A stretch of DNA of 64,000 nt from JACDAN01 sp963847235 (GCA_963847235.1 CAWJYU010000024.1:1-64000); one strand, 5' to 3'. Counted from the stretch's first letter, positions 26,133 to 35,832 are shown. The notes: a model not told the origin generated them from the letters alone. Numbers and translations: made by a program.

Positions 26133-29100
26133 GTGCAGAATCGCAGTGTGATCGGTCGCGTTCTCTCACCCGTCCTGGTTGGTCGGCAGCAAGAGCTTTC
26201 GGAGCTGGAGGACGCGCTGCTCGCGGCGAATCGAGGCGACGGCCGCCTCGTCCTGCTCGCGGGGGAGGCCGGGATCGGGAAGACCCGCCTGGCGCGCGAG
26301 CTCGAGCGGCGGGCGAACAAGCTCGGCTGCGACGTCCTCTGGGGCAGCTGCTCCGAGGCCGAGCTCCCGCTTCCCTACCTGCCTTTCGTCGAAGCGATCG
26401 GCGGCAGGCTCGACGCGCAGGACACCGACACGCTGCGGGCGGAGCTCGGCCCGATGGTCGGTGAGCTGGCGCAGGTCTTTCCACAGCTCGGTGACGGGTC
26501 TCGCGCTGCAGAGCGCGATCCGGCCCAGGCGAGGCTTCGCCTGTTCGAGTCGATCGTCGCCCTGATCGAGCTCTGGGCGCAGAGAGGGACGCTCCTCGTC
26601 GTCCTCGACGACCTCCATTGGGCAGACAGTTCAACCCGCGAGCTCCTCGAGTACCTGGCCCGCCGTCTCGCGAAGAGTCGGGTCATGCTGCTTGCTACGT
26701 ACAGAAGTGACGAGCTCGACCGCCTCCACCCGCTCACGCGAGCCACGCAGACCTGGCGGCGCGGCGGGCTCGCCGAAACGGTGTCCGTAGGCGCGATGGT
26801 GCCCTCTCAGGTCGCCGAGATGATTGCGGCGATCCTGAGCGCCGACGACGTCAGCCCGGAGCTCGCCTCGTTCGTTCACGAGCGTTCCGAGGGAAACCCG
26901 TTCGTCCTCGAGGAGATGCTGAGGGAGGCGCTCGACCGCGGTGACGTCTTTCAGTCGGATCGGGGCTGGTCACGGCGGTCGCTCGACTCCTTCGAGCTCC
27001 CCGAGACCGTTCGCGAGACGGTGCTGCTTCGTCTCGGCCGGCTCGACGATGCACATGTCGAGGTGCTCCGGGCCGCTGCGGTGCTTGGGCGCTCGTTCGA
27101 CTACGCCCTGCTGGTCGAGGTGGCCGAGGCGGACGAGGGAGGCGTCCTGTCGGCGCTGGAAAGCGCAGTCGCGCATCAGCTCCTCGACGAGTTGTCGGGC
27201 GACAGCCACCGCTACGTCTGGCGCCACGCGCTGACCCAGGAGGCGATCGCGAACGACACGGTGCTGCCCAAGCGCCTCCGTGCACATTCCCGGGCCGCCG
27301 ACGCCCTGCGTGAGTCCGGGGGGAACGCGGTGATGGTTGCTCACCATCTCCTCGCAGCCGGGCGGCCGGGCGAGGCGCTGGAGCCGTCTTTGCGTGGCGC
27401 TGATGAGGCAGAGCGCGCCTCGGGCTTCGAGGAGGCGAACGGTCTGCTCGAGCGAGTGCTGCCGCACGTGTCGGACCCGCAGGATCGTGCTCGGCTGCTC
27501 TACAGATTGGGCCGGCTTCGCTGGCTCAACGGAGAGCCTGCGGCGGGGGCGGAGCTCCTGGAGGACGCCATCCGGCGACTGGAGGAGGCGGGCCTCGGTT
27601 CCGAAGCTGCGGAGGCGCGGGTCCACCTCAGCCGCTGCTACTGGGAGCTCGACCGGCCCGATGACGCAATGAAGGCCGTGGAGCAAGCCCGCGAAGCACT
27701 GGAACGTGAGGGTCCCTCTGCCGAGCTGGCGCTCGCGTACATCCGCCTCGCCGGCTTTCACGCATTCCAGCTCGACTACGAGCTCTGCCGCGTCGCCGCC
27801 TTGCGAGGTGCCGAGATCGCCGAGCAGTCGTCGGCCGACTTCGAGCGCGTGTGGGCTCTCTCGTTCGCAGCATTCGGAGAGTTCGGCACCTCCCGCGAGT
27901 TCGTCCTCTTCGGGCGGGTTTACCGCGAATCGATCGAGAAGGGGTACACGATCGTTGCCGGGAACGTCGTCTACAACGAGTTGTGGGACCGCATCCATTG
28001 CCTCGCCGGCGGGATCGGCGAGGTCGCGCAGAGGTACGAGAAGCTTGCGTTCCTCGCCCGCTCGCTGGGCGTCGAGATCTCGAGGAGCTGGGCCGAGCTG
28101 GCCGAGGGTGCTCCGCGAGCTGCGCTGGAGCAGGCTCGCCTGTCGATCGAGCGCCACGAGGCCATGGACAATCCCAAGTTCGCATGGCGTGGCCGGCTTG
28201 CGGCGACCGAGGCGTTGATCGAGCTGGGAAGAAGCGCGGAAGCGGCCGAGCAGCTTCCTCCGCCGTCGCCCGGCAACGAGCTCCAGGACATCGTCTACGA
28301 CACGCCGGCACGAATCGGTGTTGCGGTTGCCCTTGGGCGAGCGAACGAGGCGGCCGAGCTGGGCCGCCGGGCGACCGGCCACCCGGGTTTGCTTCGGGTG
28401 CGAGGCACGGTCGCGTACGCGGTCGAAGGGCTCGTCGCCGGCGGGGCTCTCGAGGAGGCCGACGCTGTAGTCGCTCGAGCCAGGCGTGAATCGCTCAACT
28501 TGGGCGCAGCCGGTCTCGAGCTCGCCGAAGCGCGCGTTCTTCTCGCGCGCGGAAGGGCTGACGCAGCTCGGCTGCTCCTGGAGCGAGCTTTCGCGTCGTT
28601 CGAGGAGTCCGGGCTCCTGCTCTGGGCCTGGCGCGTAGCACCGCTTCTCGGCGAGGCTTTCGCCCAGTCGGGCGATCCGGATCGCGCGCGCGACATCTTG
28701 GCGTCGTGCATTCGCGACGCGCACGCGGCCGGCGCGGTCCGCCCACGAGACGCTGCGTTCGCGGTCGCCGAGCGCTTTGGGCTCGACGTTCCTCTTCCGG
28801 AGGACGAGCCGGACCCAGAACTTGCTGACTCCGGGCTTCTCTCTGCCGGCGAGCGGCTCGTGACCTCGATGTTCGCGGATGTTCGCGGCTACACGCCGCT
28901 CGCAGCGTCGAGCGCTCCGGAGGACCTGGCGGACCGGCTCACGACACTCCACCGCTGGGCGGCGTCGGAGGTCGGCAAGCGCCAAGGAATCGTGGACAAG
29001 TTCGCCGGCGACGCCGTGATGGCGACCTTCAACGCGACGGGAGCCAGGGTCGACCACGCGCAGCTCGCGCTCGACGCAGCCCTCGCGCTGCGAGACAAGG

Positions 29101-29390
29101 CCGCGCTGATGGATCTCCCGGTCGGGATCGGAATCGCGGTCGGCCCGGCCGTGGTCAGCCGTTCGGTCGACGAGCAGAACGTCAGCGTCCTCGGGTCGAC
29201 GACCAACCTCGCCGCGCGCCTCCAGACAGCCGCCGGCGGGGGAGACATCCTGCTCAGCGACGAGGCGTTTCGCAGGGTCGCGACGTGGCTGGACGAGCGC
29301 GGCTTGGCGGCAGAGCCCGAGCAGCTCCAGCTCAAGGGATTCGACGGAAAGCAGGCCGCGTACCGCATTTCAACGCCGGTTCGCGCCTGA
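26133..29390 (+). CDS. P-loop ATPase-TPR protein with C-terminal class III cyclase domain
   Basis: 1085 aa. N-terminal AAA/STAND ATPase: LVGRQQELSELEDALL, Walker A GEAGIGKTRLARELE, Walker B LLVVLDDLHWAD. A long TPR-like helical region follows, and the final 190 residues are an adenylate/guanylate cyclase domain: metal-binding Asp in TSMFADVRGYTPLA and VDKFAGDAVMATF, and TTNLAARLQ with the Asn and Arg of the active site. Most such bacterial fusions place the cyclase first; here it is last. GTG 26133 or GTG 26148 could start it. Likely a ligand-gated cyclic nucleotide source. The next gene is another cyclase. Confidence 0.9.
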   Translation: MQNRSVIGRVLSPVLVGRQQELSELEDALLAANRGDGRLVLLAGEAGIGKTRLARELERRANKLGCDVLWGSCSEAELPLPYLPFVEAIGGRLDAQDTDTLRAELGPMVGELAQVFPQLGDGSRAAERDPAQARLRLFESIVALIELWAQRGTLLVVLDDLHWADSSTRELLEYLARRLAKSRVMLLATYRSDELDRLHPLTRATQTWRRGGLAETVSVGAMVPSQVAEMIAAILSADDVSPELASFVHERSEGNPFVLEEMLREALDRGDVFQSDRGWSRRSLDSFELPETVRETVLLRLGRLDDAHVEVLRAAAVLGRSFDYALLVEVAEADEGGVLSALESAVAHQLLDELSGDSHRYVWRHALTQEAIANDTVLPKRLRAHSRAADALRESGGNAVMVAHHLLAAGRPGEALEPSLRGADEAERASGFEEANGLLERVLPHVSDPQDRARLLYRLGRLRWLNGEPAAGAELLEDAIRRLEEAGLGSEAAEARVHLSRCYWELDRPDDAMKAVEQAREALEREGPSAELALAYIRLAGFHAFQLDYELCRVAALRGAEIAEQSSADFERVWALSFAAFGEFGTSREFVLFGRVYRESIEKGYTIVAGNVVYNELWDRIHCLAGGIGEVAQRYEKLAFLARSLGVEISRSWAELAEGAPRAALEQARLSIERHEAMDNPKFAWRGRLAATEALIELGRSAEAAEQLPPPSPGNELQDIVYDTPARIGVAVALGRANEAAELGRRATGHPGLLRVRGTVAYAVEGLVAGGALEEADAVVARARRESLNLGAAGLELAEARVLLARGRADAARLLLERAFASFEESGLLLWAWRVAPLLGEAFAQSGDPDRARDILASCIRDAHAAGAVRPRDAAFAVAERFGLDVPLPEDEPDPELADSGLLSAGERLVTSMFADVRGYTPLAASSAPEDLADRLTTLHRWAASEVGKRQGIVDKFAGDAVMATFNATGARVDHAQLALDAALALRDKAALMDLPVGIGIAVGPAVVSRSVDEQNVSVLGSTTNLAARLQTAAGGGDILLSDEAFRRVATWLDERGLAAEPEQLQLKGFDGKQAAYRISTPVRA

Positions 29391-29442
29391 GATCCGCGCG
29401 GGGACTCGCCAAGAGCGGCCCGCCGGGGCATACTGGAGAGCC

Positions 29443-30621
29443 GTGTCCGTGACTGAGCGCACGAGCGGCGTTCGGACCTTTCTGATCGCCGACATCCGAG
29501 GGTATTCCCGCTACACCGAGGAGTGCGGCGACGAGGCTGCCGCCTCGCTGTCCAAGAGATTCGCCGAGATCGTCAACGACGACGTCGAGGCGCACGACGG
29601 GGACCTCGTCGAGCTGCGAGGGGACGAGGCGCTCGTTGTCTTCACGTCGGCGCGCCAGGCGATCCGCGCGGCCGTCGACCTCCAGGCGCAGTTCCAAGAG
29701 GTGGCGACCGACGTCGACATTCCGCTTCGCGTCGGCATCGGTATCGACTCCGGCGAGGCCGTCCAGCTGGAGGACGGGAGCTTCCGCGGCGCCGCGCTCA
29801 ACGTCGCGGCTCGGCTGTGCGGGAGAGCCTCGGGCGGCGAGGTGATCATCAGCGACTCGACGTCGCGACTGGCCGGTCGCCTCGGCGGCCTCCACTACAG
29901 CGACGGCGGGCGGGTGAGGCTGAAGAACATCCCCGAGCCGATCCATGTCTACAAGGTCTATTCCGAGCTCGATGCGCGGCCGGCGAACCGCTGGACGGTC
30001 ATGTTCTTCGGCAGGGAGCGGAGAGGCCTCAGCTGGCGGGTGGCGCTGCTCGTCACCCTGATCGCCGCCGGGGTTTCGCTGGGTGTTGTCATGTTGACGG
30101 CTGGCGAAGGTGCCCCACCGAGCGACGCAGCATCGCCTCTGCCGGCGCAGGCTGAGGAGGTCCCGGCGACGAATCTGGCGTCGGTCGTCCCCGCGGCGAT
30201 CTGGGCCGATTGCCACCTGCAGGCCATCGCGAACCCAGGGGCGGACGAGACGGCCGCCTGCGTGCCCGCGACCGGCGTGCCGGATCGCTGGGAGATCTCC
30301 CGGTACCCGAACGGCCGCGCCCTCGCTGCCGGCTACCGGAGCGCGCTCGGCAACCGGGCGGACATCCGGCCGTCGAGCGGCAGATGCAACGCTCGTGTCT
30401 GGGGCGGCGAGAACGTGTGGAACCACGGCCCGGGGAGGCCGGCCGGCCGGTTCTTCTGTTACTTCGACGGCAACGACGCCGTCATCGTGTGGACGCACGA
30501 GCGTCGCGACCAGCCCACTCACCGGGACATCCTCGTCACGGCTCGCGAGGGCGGGAGCGACCACGCGGGCCTGACGCGCTGGTGGGGCCCGCAGCACCAC
30601 GTGATCGGCAAGGCCGGCTAG
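29443..30621 (+). CDS. Membrane-anchored class III adenylate/guanylate cyclase
   Basis: 392 aa. The cytosolic N-terminal cyclase domain (residues 10-180) has IADIRGYSRYTEE (first metal Asp), LRGDEALVVF (second metal Asp), GIGIDSGEAVQ and ALNVAARLCG. The residue before GDE that is Lys in many adenylate cyclases is Arg here, so nucleotide specificity is uncertain. One transmembrane segment (VALLVTLIAAGVSLGVVML, about 197-216) leads to an extracytoplasmic domain with paired Cys (WADCHLQ, TAACVP, GRCNARVW, RFFCYFDG). Topology is thus cyclase-in, sensor-out. GTG start 53 bp after the upstream cyclase. Confidence 0.9.
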   Translation: MSVTERTSGVRTFLIADIRGYSRYTEECGDEAAASLSKRFAEIVNDDVEAHDGDLVELRGDEALVVFTSARQAIRAAVDLQAQFQEVATDVDIPLRVGIGIDSGEAVQLEDGSFRGAALNVAARLCGRASGGEVIISDSTSRLAGRLGGLHYSDGGRVRLKNIPEPIHVYKVYSELDARPANRWTVMFFGRERRGLSWRVALLVTLIAAGVSLGVVMLTAGEGAPPSDAASPLPAQAEEVPATNLASVVPAAIWADCHLQAIANPGADETAACVPATGVPDRWEISRYPNGRALAAGYRSALGNRADIRPSSGRCNARVWGGENVWNHGPGRPAGRFFCYFDGNDAVIVWTHERRDQPTHRDILVTAREGGSDHAGLTRWWGPQHHVIGKAG

Positions 30622-30634
30622 CGCGGCGCGTCCT

Positions 30635-31624
30635 GTGCACCCGGTCCGCCTGTCAGCCGCCGCACTGGCGGCGTTCGCACTTGCCGGCGCGCTCCCGCTC
30701 GCGGCCGGCGGGACCGGACAGCAGGGCGGCTTCCGCGTCCGCGAATATCCGGTGCCTGCAGGATCGCGGCCCCACGACGTCGCGCCCGCGCGAGACGGCG
30801 GCGTCTGGTACACGGCCCAGGGCTCCGGTGAGCTGGGCTGGCTCAACCCGAGAACCGGGCGCGTGCGCGAGGTGTCCCTCGGTCCCGGCTCCGCCCCACA
30901 CGGCGTGATCGTCGGCCCCGACGGCGCTCCCTGGATCACGGACGGAGGACTGAACGCGATCGTCCGCGTCGAGCCGAGGACGCGGCGGGTTCGCCGGTTC
31001 CCCCTCCCGGCGTCGGCTGCGGACGCGAACCTCAACACCGCGACGTTCGACCGGCGCGGTGTCCTCTGGTTCACGGGTCAGCGGGGGCTCATCGGCCGGC
31101 TCGACCCGAAGGTCGGCCGCGTGCGCGTCTTCTCCGCACCGCGCGGGGAAGGCCCGTATGGGATCACGACCACTCCGCGCGGAGTCGTCTATTTCGCGTC
31201 GCTCGCCGGGAGCTACGTCGGCCGGATCGACACGCGTAGCGCTCGAATCACGGTTCTCCAACCTCGGAGGCGGGGGCAGGGCGCCCGCCGGGTCTGGTCA
31301 GACTCTCGCGGCCGGATCTGGATCAGCGAGTGGAACGCGGGCAGGCTCGGTGTGTACGACCCGGCGAGGCGGCGCTGGGGTGAGTGGCGGCTGCCCGGCC
31401 CGAGCCCACAGCCGTACGCGGTCTATGTCGACAACCGCGACATCGTCTGGCTCAGCGATTTCGGCGCGAACGCGATCGTCCGGTTCGATCCGCGCACCCA
31501 CAGGTTCACGCAGATCAGGCTGCCGAGCTCGCCGGCCAATGTGCGGCAGCTCCTCGGCCGGCCGGGCGAGCTATGGGGCGCCGAGTCGGGCGTCGACAAG
31601 CTCGTCGTCGTGCGGCCGCGCTAA
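30635..31624 (+). CDS. Secreted Vgb-like (streptogramin lyase family) beta-propeller
   Basis: 329 aa with a signal peptide (AALAAFALAGALPLAAGG). Seven-bladed propeller repeats of the virginiamycin B lyase type: PHDVAPARDGGVWYTAQGSG, PHGVIVGPDGAPWITDGG, GPYGITTTPRGVVYFASLAG, PYAVYVDNRDIVWLSDFG. Each blade has the P-x-G/D-V...G-x-x-W pattern. True streptogramin lyase activity is unlikely for a secreted member; a ligand-binding or unknown lyase role is as plausible. It starts at GTG 30635, 13 bp after the cyclase stop, so the three genes from 26133 on are probably one unit. Confidence 0.85.
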   Translation: MHPVRLSAAALAAFALAGALPLAAGGTGQQGGFRVREYPVPAGSRPHDVAPARDGGVWYTAQGSGELGWLNPRTGRVREVSLGPGSAPHGVIVGPDGAPWITDGGLNAIVRVEPRTRRVRRFPLPASAADANLNTATFDRRGVLWFTGQRGLIGRLDPKVGRVRVFSAPRGEGPYGITTTPRGVVYFASLAGSYVGRIDTRSARITVLQPRRRGQGARRVWSDSRGRIWISEWNAGRLGVYDPARRRWGEWRLPGPSPQPYAVYVDNRDIVWLSDFGANAIVRFDPRTHRFTQIRLPSSPANVRQLLGRPGELWGAESGVDKLVVVRPR

Positions 31625-31630
31625 TTCGGC

Positions 31631-31659
31631 GTGAGGGGCGCCCTGCGGACGCCCCTCAC
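31631..31659. terminator. Bidirectional terminator hairpin
   Basis: Perfect 10-bp stem GTGAGGGGCG / CGCCCCTCAC with a 9-nt loop, between convergent stops at 31624 and 31671. Confidence 0.75.
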
Positions 31660-31670
31660 GGCTTCGACGG

Positions 31671-32550
31671 TCAGCGCACGCGGAGCGTGTTGCTCGGCGC
31701 GGCCAGGTAGCACGTACCTGCCTGTCCCTGCGGTAGGAGCACCCGGAGCCGCCAGCCCCGGCGGATCTGCGAGCGGAACTTCGCCGGGGTGACGAACGTG
31801 CCGGCCGTCGGTGTCGTCGACGCGCTGAGGGTGACCCGCTTCAGCGTCGCCCACCGCCGCAGGACGGCGCGGTAGCGCTGGAGCGCGATCGTCTTGCCGC
31901 GTGAACGACTGCGCCGCGGTCACCCGCGCGGTGAAGCGCGCGCCGGCGCGGGTCAGCCGGATCGCGGGCCGGACCTTCAAGGTGACGGCCGAGCTCTCGT
32001 TCGAGCGCCAGCGCGACTGATAGACGGTGTTGATCTTCGGCCTGACGATGAACGTCCAGTTGCCGTTCGCGGCCGTGGTGGCAGAGCCGAGGCGCGTGAA
32101 CGACGTCTTGCCGCACTCCTGCGCGTTGATCGTGACCGACTCACCGGCCGCCTGGCTCGAGACGACGCCGGAGAGCGTGACCGGTGCGGCGAACGTCGCG
32201 GTGGTGCGGGGCGTGAGGGTGACGGACGCACGCGGCCCGTTGACGGTCACAGTCCCGCGAAGCCGCGGCTGCTGCGACCGATCCTGGTAGCTGAACCGCC
32301 CGCCGGCGCGGAAGGTGCACGACGCGCTCTGGCCGGAGGAGATCGTCAGGTTGCACGGCGCACGGTCGAAGGCGACCTGGTGCGAGTTCGTATCGGTGTT
32401 CCGCCAGGTGACTGTCTCGCCGACGTTGACGGTGACGTCGGCGGGCACGAACCCGGTGCGCGTGATCGTGACGGTCTGGTTGGCGGCCGTGGCGGACCCG
32501 AGCGCCGTGAGCGCGAGGGCGGCCGCGACCGCGATGAAGAGCGTTCGCAT
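31671..32550 (-). CDS. Secreted cupredoxin-domain protein with Ig-like region (frameshifted)
   Basis: About 293 aa. Signal peptide FIAVAAALALTALGSATA; cupredoxin domain with GFVPADVTVNVGETVTWRN, NSHQVAFD, and a Cys-containing SCTFRAGGRFSY. An Ig-like domain follows (TTATFAAPVTLSGVVSSQA, NGNWTFIVRP). Near 31905 the frame changes; with one base removed the C-terminus reads KTIALQRYRAVLRRW through APSNTLRVR. Shine-Dalgarno AGGAGG is 9 nt before the ATG. Copper binding is possible, but one of the usual ligands is not obvious. Exported surface protein. Confidence 0.8.
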
Positions 32551-32661
32551 GTTCCTGGGCCTCCTGTTTGCGTTCTCCCTCACAGGGTGTTCCCGGTCGG
32601 GGCAAAAAGCTCCTGCCAATAACGAAATCCTTACGAGTGCCTAGCCGACGCTCTGCCTGAA

Positions 32662-32967
32662 TTATTCGATTCTCGTGTCGACGTAGACGGTCCAGTCGGC
32701 GAGGTCCTCGATCACGAAGACGCCGTTCTGGATGAACGGGTCCTGCTGCATCAACTCGCGGACCTCGTCCGCGTTCACGCCTTCCCAGATCGACATCGAG
32801 CCGAGCCTTCCGGCCCACGTGCCGCCCATGATGAAGAGCCCGGCGTCGATCTGAGCGTTGATGAACGCCGCGTGCTCGTCCCAGCCCGGCTGGTCCTCCG
32901 GCAGGCCGCTCGTCCAGGTCGGCCCGGGGCCGACGCGCAGAACGACGCGTGGGATTCGCAGCGGCAT
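32662..32967 (-). CDS. YciI-like protein
   Basis: 101 aa, ferredoxin-like alpha/beta fold of the YciI/YCII-related family, with DEHAAFINAQIDAGLFIMGG and MQQDPFIQNGVFV, the 'DPF..aG' element that is the family hallmark. The catalytic-type His (DEHAAF) and Asp (QQDPF) are present. Role unknown; relatives accompany sigma factors or act in catabolism. It is 16 bp after a GNAT gene on the same strand. Confidence 0.8.
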   Translation of the reverse strand: MPLRIPRVVLRVGPGPTWTSGLPEDQPGWDEHAAFINAQIDAGLFIMGGTWAGRLGSMSIWEGVNADEVRELMQQDPFIQNGVFVIEDLADWTVYVDTRIE

Positions 32968-32983
32968 GACGCTTGCGCCGAGT

Positions 32984-33455
32984 CTAGATCTGGCGCTCCA
33001 TCACGATCTCGCCGCCGTGGATCTCGCCGGTTTCCGCGAACCCGTTCCGACGGTAGAAGTCGAGCGCCTGCTCGTTCTCCGGCACGACCGACAGGCGAAT
33101 GGTGCGGCAGTCCGCGGTCGCGAACGAGCTCGACGATCGCGTCGAGTGCAGCACGTCCGTAGCCACGGCCCTGGAAGCGGCCGTCGACCATCAGACGGAC
33201 GAGGATGTACCCGCGTTCCGTCCCGGGCTCGGGGATGGAGTCGTCGTCCCCGCCGTCGGCGAGCGGGAACAGCAGCGCGAAGCCGACCATCTCGTCGTCC
33301 GAGTAGACGGCGAACGGCTCGGCCGCCTCACGCCAGACGTACGCGTCGGCAAGCGACTGAAGATTCGACGCGACGAACCGCTGCTGGTCAGGCTCGACCG
33401 AGAGCTCGATGCACTCGCGGTAGTTGCTCGAGTCGATGGGACGGAGCGAAACCAT
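32984..33455 (-). CDS. GNAT N-acetyltransferase (frameshifted)
   Basis: About 156 aa. Acetyl-CoA binding motif A is YILVRLMVDGRFQGRGYGRAA; the C-terminus has SVVPENEQALDFYRRNGF, the standard GNAT ending. The start is MVSLRPIDSSNYRECIEL. One extra base near 33117 shifts the frame between VELVR and TADCRTIRL. Similar in layout to spermine/spermidine acetyltransferases, but the substrate cannot be told. Divergent from ltrA with 28 bp between starts. Confidence 0.85.
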
Positions 33456-33483
33456 CGCCGGTGCCTTCAAACTAACTGGACGG

Positions 33484-34644
33484 ATGCCCCTGACCGCAGT
33501 CGACCATGAGCACCGCGTCACGCCGCGAGAGCTCTTCTTCGACCTCGTCTTCGTGTTCGCGTTCACCCAGGTCGCGACGCTGCTCACCGACGACCCGACG
33601 TTCCCCGGGCTCGGCCGCGGCGTGCTCGTGCTGGCCGCACTCTGGTGGACGTGGTCGGCGTACGCCTGGCTGACCAACACGGTCGACCCCGAGGAGGAGG
33701 TCGTCGGCGCCGCGCTGCTCGTCGCGCTGATCGCGATGTTCGTGGCGGCGCTGGTCGTGCCGGGAGTGTTCGAGGACGACGGCGTGCTCTTCGGCGTCGC
33801 CTTCGTCGTCGTCTGGGCGATGCACACGGCGCTCTACGCCCTCGCCGGCCGCGGGAGCCGCGACCTGCTCGGCGCCGTGCTCCGGCTGGCGCCGTGGACG
33901 CTGCTCGGCGCGACCCTGATCCTGGTCGCGGGCTTCACGGACGGCGCGCGGATCTGGCTCTGGCTCGCCGCGCTCGCATGCGCATATCTCGGCGGCGTGC
34001 TGAGTGGGGCGACGGGCTGGCGAGTGCACCCGTCGCACTTCGCGGAGCGCCATGGCCTCGTGGTGATCATCGCCCTCGGCGAAGCGTTCATCGCGATCGG
34101 GATCGGTGCGACAGGGATCGGCATCGGGCCGGGCGAGGTCGTGGCCGCGATCCTCGGGATCCTCGTCGCCGCCTCATTCTGGCTCGCCTACTTCGACTTC
34201 TTCTCGATCCGCGGCGAGCAGTTCCTGCACAGCCGCGAGGGCGCGGAGCGGGTATCGCTCGCCCGCGACCTGTACGCGTACGGGCATTTCCCGATGATCG
34301 TCGGGATCGTGCTCTTCGCGTTCGCGATGAAGGACATCATCGGGCACGTCGGCGAGGAACTCGGCTCCGTCGCGGCCTTCGCGCTGTGCGGCGGAAGCGC
34401 GCTCTACCTGCTGACTTACTCGGCCATCCGGATACGCATCGAACGGCGAGTGGTGGTTAGCCGTGGTCGCTTCGTGGCCGCGCTTGCGCTCTTGCTCCTG
34501 CTCCCGTTCGCGACGGCTGTACCGGCCCTCGCGGCGCTGGCGCTCGTCACCGCCGTCTGGCTGGCGTTGCACGCGTACGAGCTCGTGTGGTGGCGCGAGG
34601 CCCGCGCGGAGTCGCGCTCGGCGCTCGCGTCGACGGAGGGCTAG
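33484..34644 (+). CDS. ltrA: Low temperature requirement protein A family membrane protein
   Basis: 386-aa polytopic membrane protein with about 11 transmembrane segments. Begins VTPRELFFDLVFVFAFTQV, the LtrA signature, and contains SAYAWLTNTVDPEEE, ERHGLVVIIALGEAFIAIG and YAYGHFPMIVGIVLFAFAM. Named after a Listeria gene needed for growth in the cold; the biochemical role is not established. Start ATG 33484 is chosen because it leaves the N-terminal motif near residue 13. Frame intact. Confidence 0.93.
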   Translation: MPLTAVDHEHRVTPRELFFDLVFVFAFTQVATLLTDDPTFPGLGRGVLVLAALWWTWSAYAWLTNTVDPEEEVVGAALLVALIAMFVAALVVPGVFEDDGVLFGVAFVVVWAMHTALYALAGRGSRDLLGAVLRLAPWTLLGATLILVAGFTDGARIWLWLAALACAYLGGVLSGATGWRVHPSHFAERHGLVVIIALGEAFIAIGIGATGIGIGPGEVVAAILGILVAASFWLAYFDFFSIRGEQFLHSREGAERVSLARDLYAYGHFPMIVGIVLFAFAMKDIIGHVGEELGSVAAFALCGGSALYLLTYSAIRIRIERRVVVSRGRFVAALALLLLLPFATAVPALAALALVTAVWLALHAYELVWWREARAESRSALASTEG

Positions 34645-34677
34645 AGTCGGTCGAAACTGTCAGACGAGGAGGTAGTG

Positions 34678-34962
34678 ATGCCGCTTGCACGAGTCGTTTC
34701 CTTCGATGGCGTCGATAGTGGCCGGATGGCGGAGATGCAGCGCGAGATGGAGGGAAGCGAGCGCCCGGACGACGTGCCGGCCAAGGAGATCGTCGTCCTC
34801 CATGATCCGGAGGCCGACAAGTCGCTCGTGATCCTCTTCTTCGAGACCGAGGACGACTACCGGCGCGGCGACGAGGCCCTGAATGCCATGCCGGCCGGTG
34901 ACACCCCAGGTCAGCGCACGTCGGTTGCGAAATACGAGGTCGCATTCCGTATGACGGAGTAG
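34678..34962 (+). CDS. Small ABM-like (dimeric alpha-beta barrel) protein
   Basis: 94 aa. Pattern MPLARVVSFDGVDSGRM...EIVVLHDPEADKSLVILFF and DYRRGDEALNAMP resembles small dimeric alpha/beta-barrel proteins (antibiotic biosynthesis monooxygenase-like). AGGAGG lies 5 nt upstream of ATG 34678, which decides this start over a GTG 3 nt earlier. 11 bp from the next gene, so likely co-transcribed with the hydrolase. Activity unknown. Confidence 0.75.
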   Translation: MPLARVVSFDGVDSGRMAEMQREMEGSERPDDVPAKEIVVLHDPEADKSLVILFFETEDDYRRGDEALNAMPAGDTPGQRTSVAKYEVAFRMTE

Positions 34963-34973
34963 CAGCGCGGCCG

Positions 34974-35810
34974 GTGGCGTGGGCTGAGTTCACCACGCAC
35001 GACGACGGGCCGCTGATCGCCGGTCGCCGTGCCGGCAGTGGGCCGCCGGTGCTCCTGCTGCACGGCGGGCCGGGGCTCGGCTTCGACTACCTGCGCGATC
35101 TCGCCGACGAGCTCGCGGAGGAGAACGACGTCGCGTGGTACCAGCAGCGAGGGCAGGAGCCGTCGGCAGTGGGAGGGCCCTACACGGTCGCGGCGGATGT
35201 CGAGGATGCCCGCCGCGTCCTCGACGCGCTCGGCTGGGAGAGGGCGTACGTCGTCGGCCATTCGTGGGGCGGGCACCTCGCGCTCCACGTCGCGGAGGCG
35301 ATGCCGGAGCGGCTCCTCGGCGTGCTTGCCGTCGACCCGCTCGGCGCGATCGGCGACGGACGCTGGCCGGAGTTCGACGAGGAGATGTTCCGCCGGACGC
35401 CGGAGTCCGTGCGCGCGCGGGCCCGCGAGATCGACGAGCTGTCGATGGCCGGCGCGGTCGACGACGAGCTGGCGCTCGAGGGGATGCGCCTCGTCTGGCC
35501 CGCGTACTTCGCCGATCCCGAGCGCGCACCGCCGATGCCCGAGCTGCGGATTGCGAGCGAGCGCTCGGCCGAGATGGTGCCGTCGATCCTGGCGGAGCTG
35601 CCGGCGCTCGAGGCGGGGCTGCCGGGGATTCGCGTCCCCGTCGGCTTCGTCCACGGCTCGCGGAGCCCGATGCCGCTCGCCGCCTCGACGGACGCGGCCG
35701 AGCGGATTCCGGGCGCCTGGGTCGAGGTCGTCGAGGGCGCCGGGCACTTCGTGTGGGTCGAGGCGCCGGGCGCCGTTCGCGCTGCGCTTCGACGCCTCAC
35801 CGCCAACTAG
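34974..35810 (+). CDS. Alpha/beta hydrolase, proline iminopeptidase-like
   Basis: 278 aa, alpha/beta hydrolase of the S33 type. Oxyanion loop LLLHGGPGLGFDY with the HGGPG motif, nucleophile GHSWGG, and the catalytic His in GAGHFVWVE. No signal peptide, so cytoplasmic. It could be a proline iminopeptidase or a related esterase; the cap domain does not decide this. GTG start at 34974. The C-terminal acid Asp is not certain by eye (HGSRSP in the usual place). Confidence 0.85.
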   Translation: MAWAEFTTHDDGPLIAGRRAGSGPPVLLLHGGPGLGFDYLRDLADELAEENDVAWYQQRGQEPSAVGGPYTVAADVEDARRVLDALGWERAYVVGHSWGGHLALHVAEAMPERLLGVLAVDPLGAIGDGRWPEFDEEMFRRTPESVRARAREIDELSMAGAVDDELALEGMRLVWPAYFADPERAPPMPELRIASERSAEMVPSILAELPALEAGLPGIRVPVGFVHGSRSPMPLAASTDAAERIPGAWVEVVEGAGHFVWVEAPGAVRAALRRLTAN

Positions 35811-35820
35811 CGGCGCGCGT

Positions 35821-35826
35821 TAGCGT
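35821..35826 (+). promoter_or_regulatory. Putative -10 element, leaderless MBL gene
   Basis: TAGCGT followed by 6 nt and the ATG at 35833, no Shine-Dalgarno. Confidence 0.5.
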
Positions 35827-35832
35827 TGCGCC

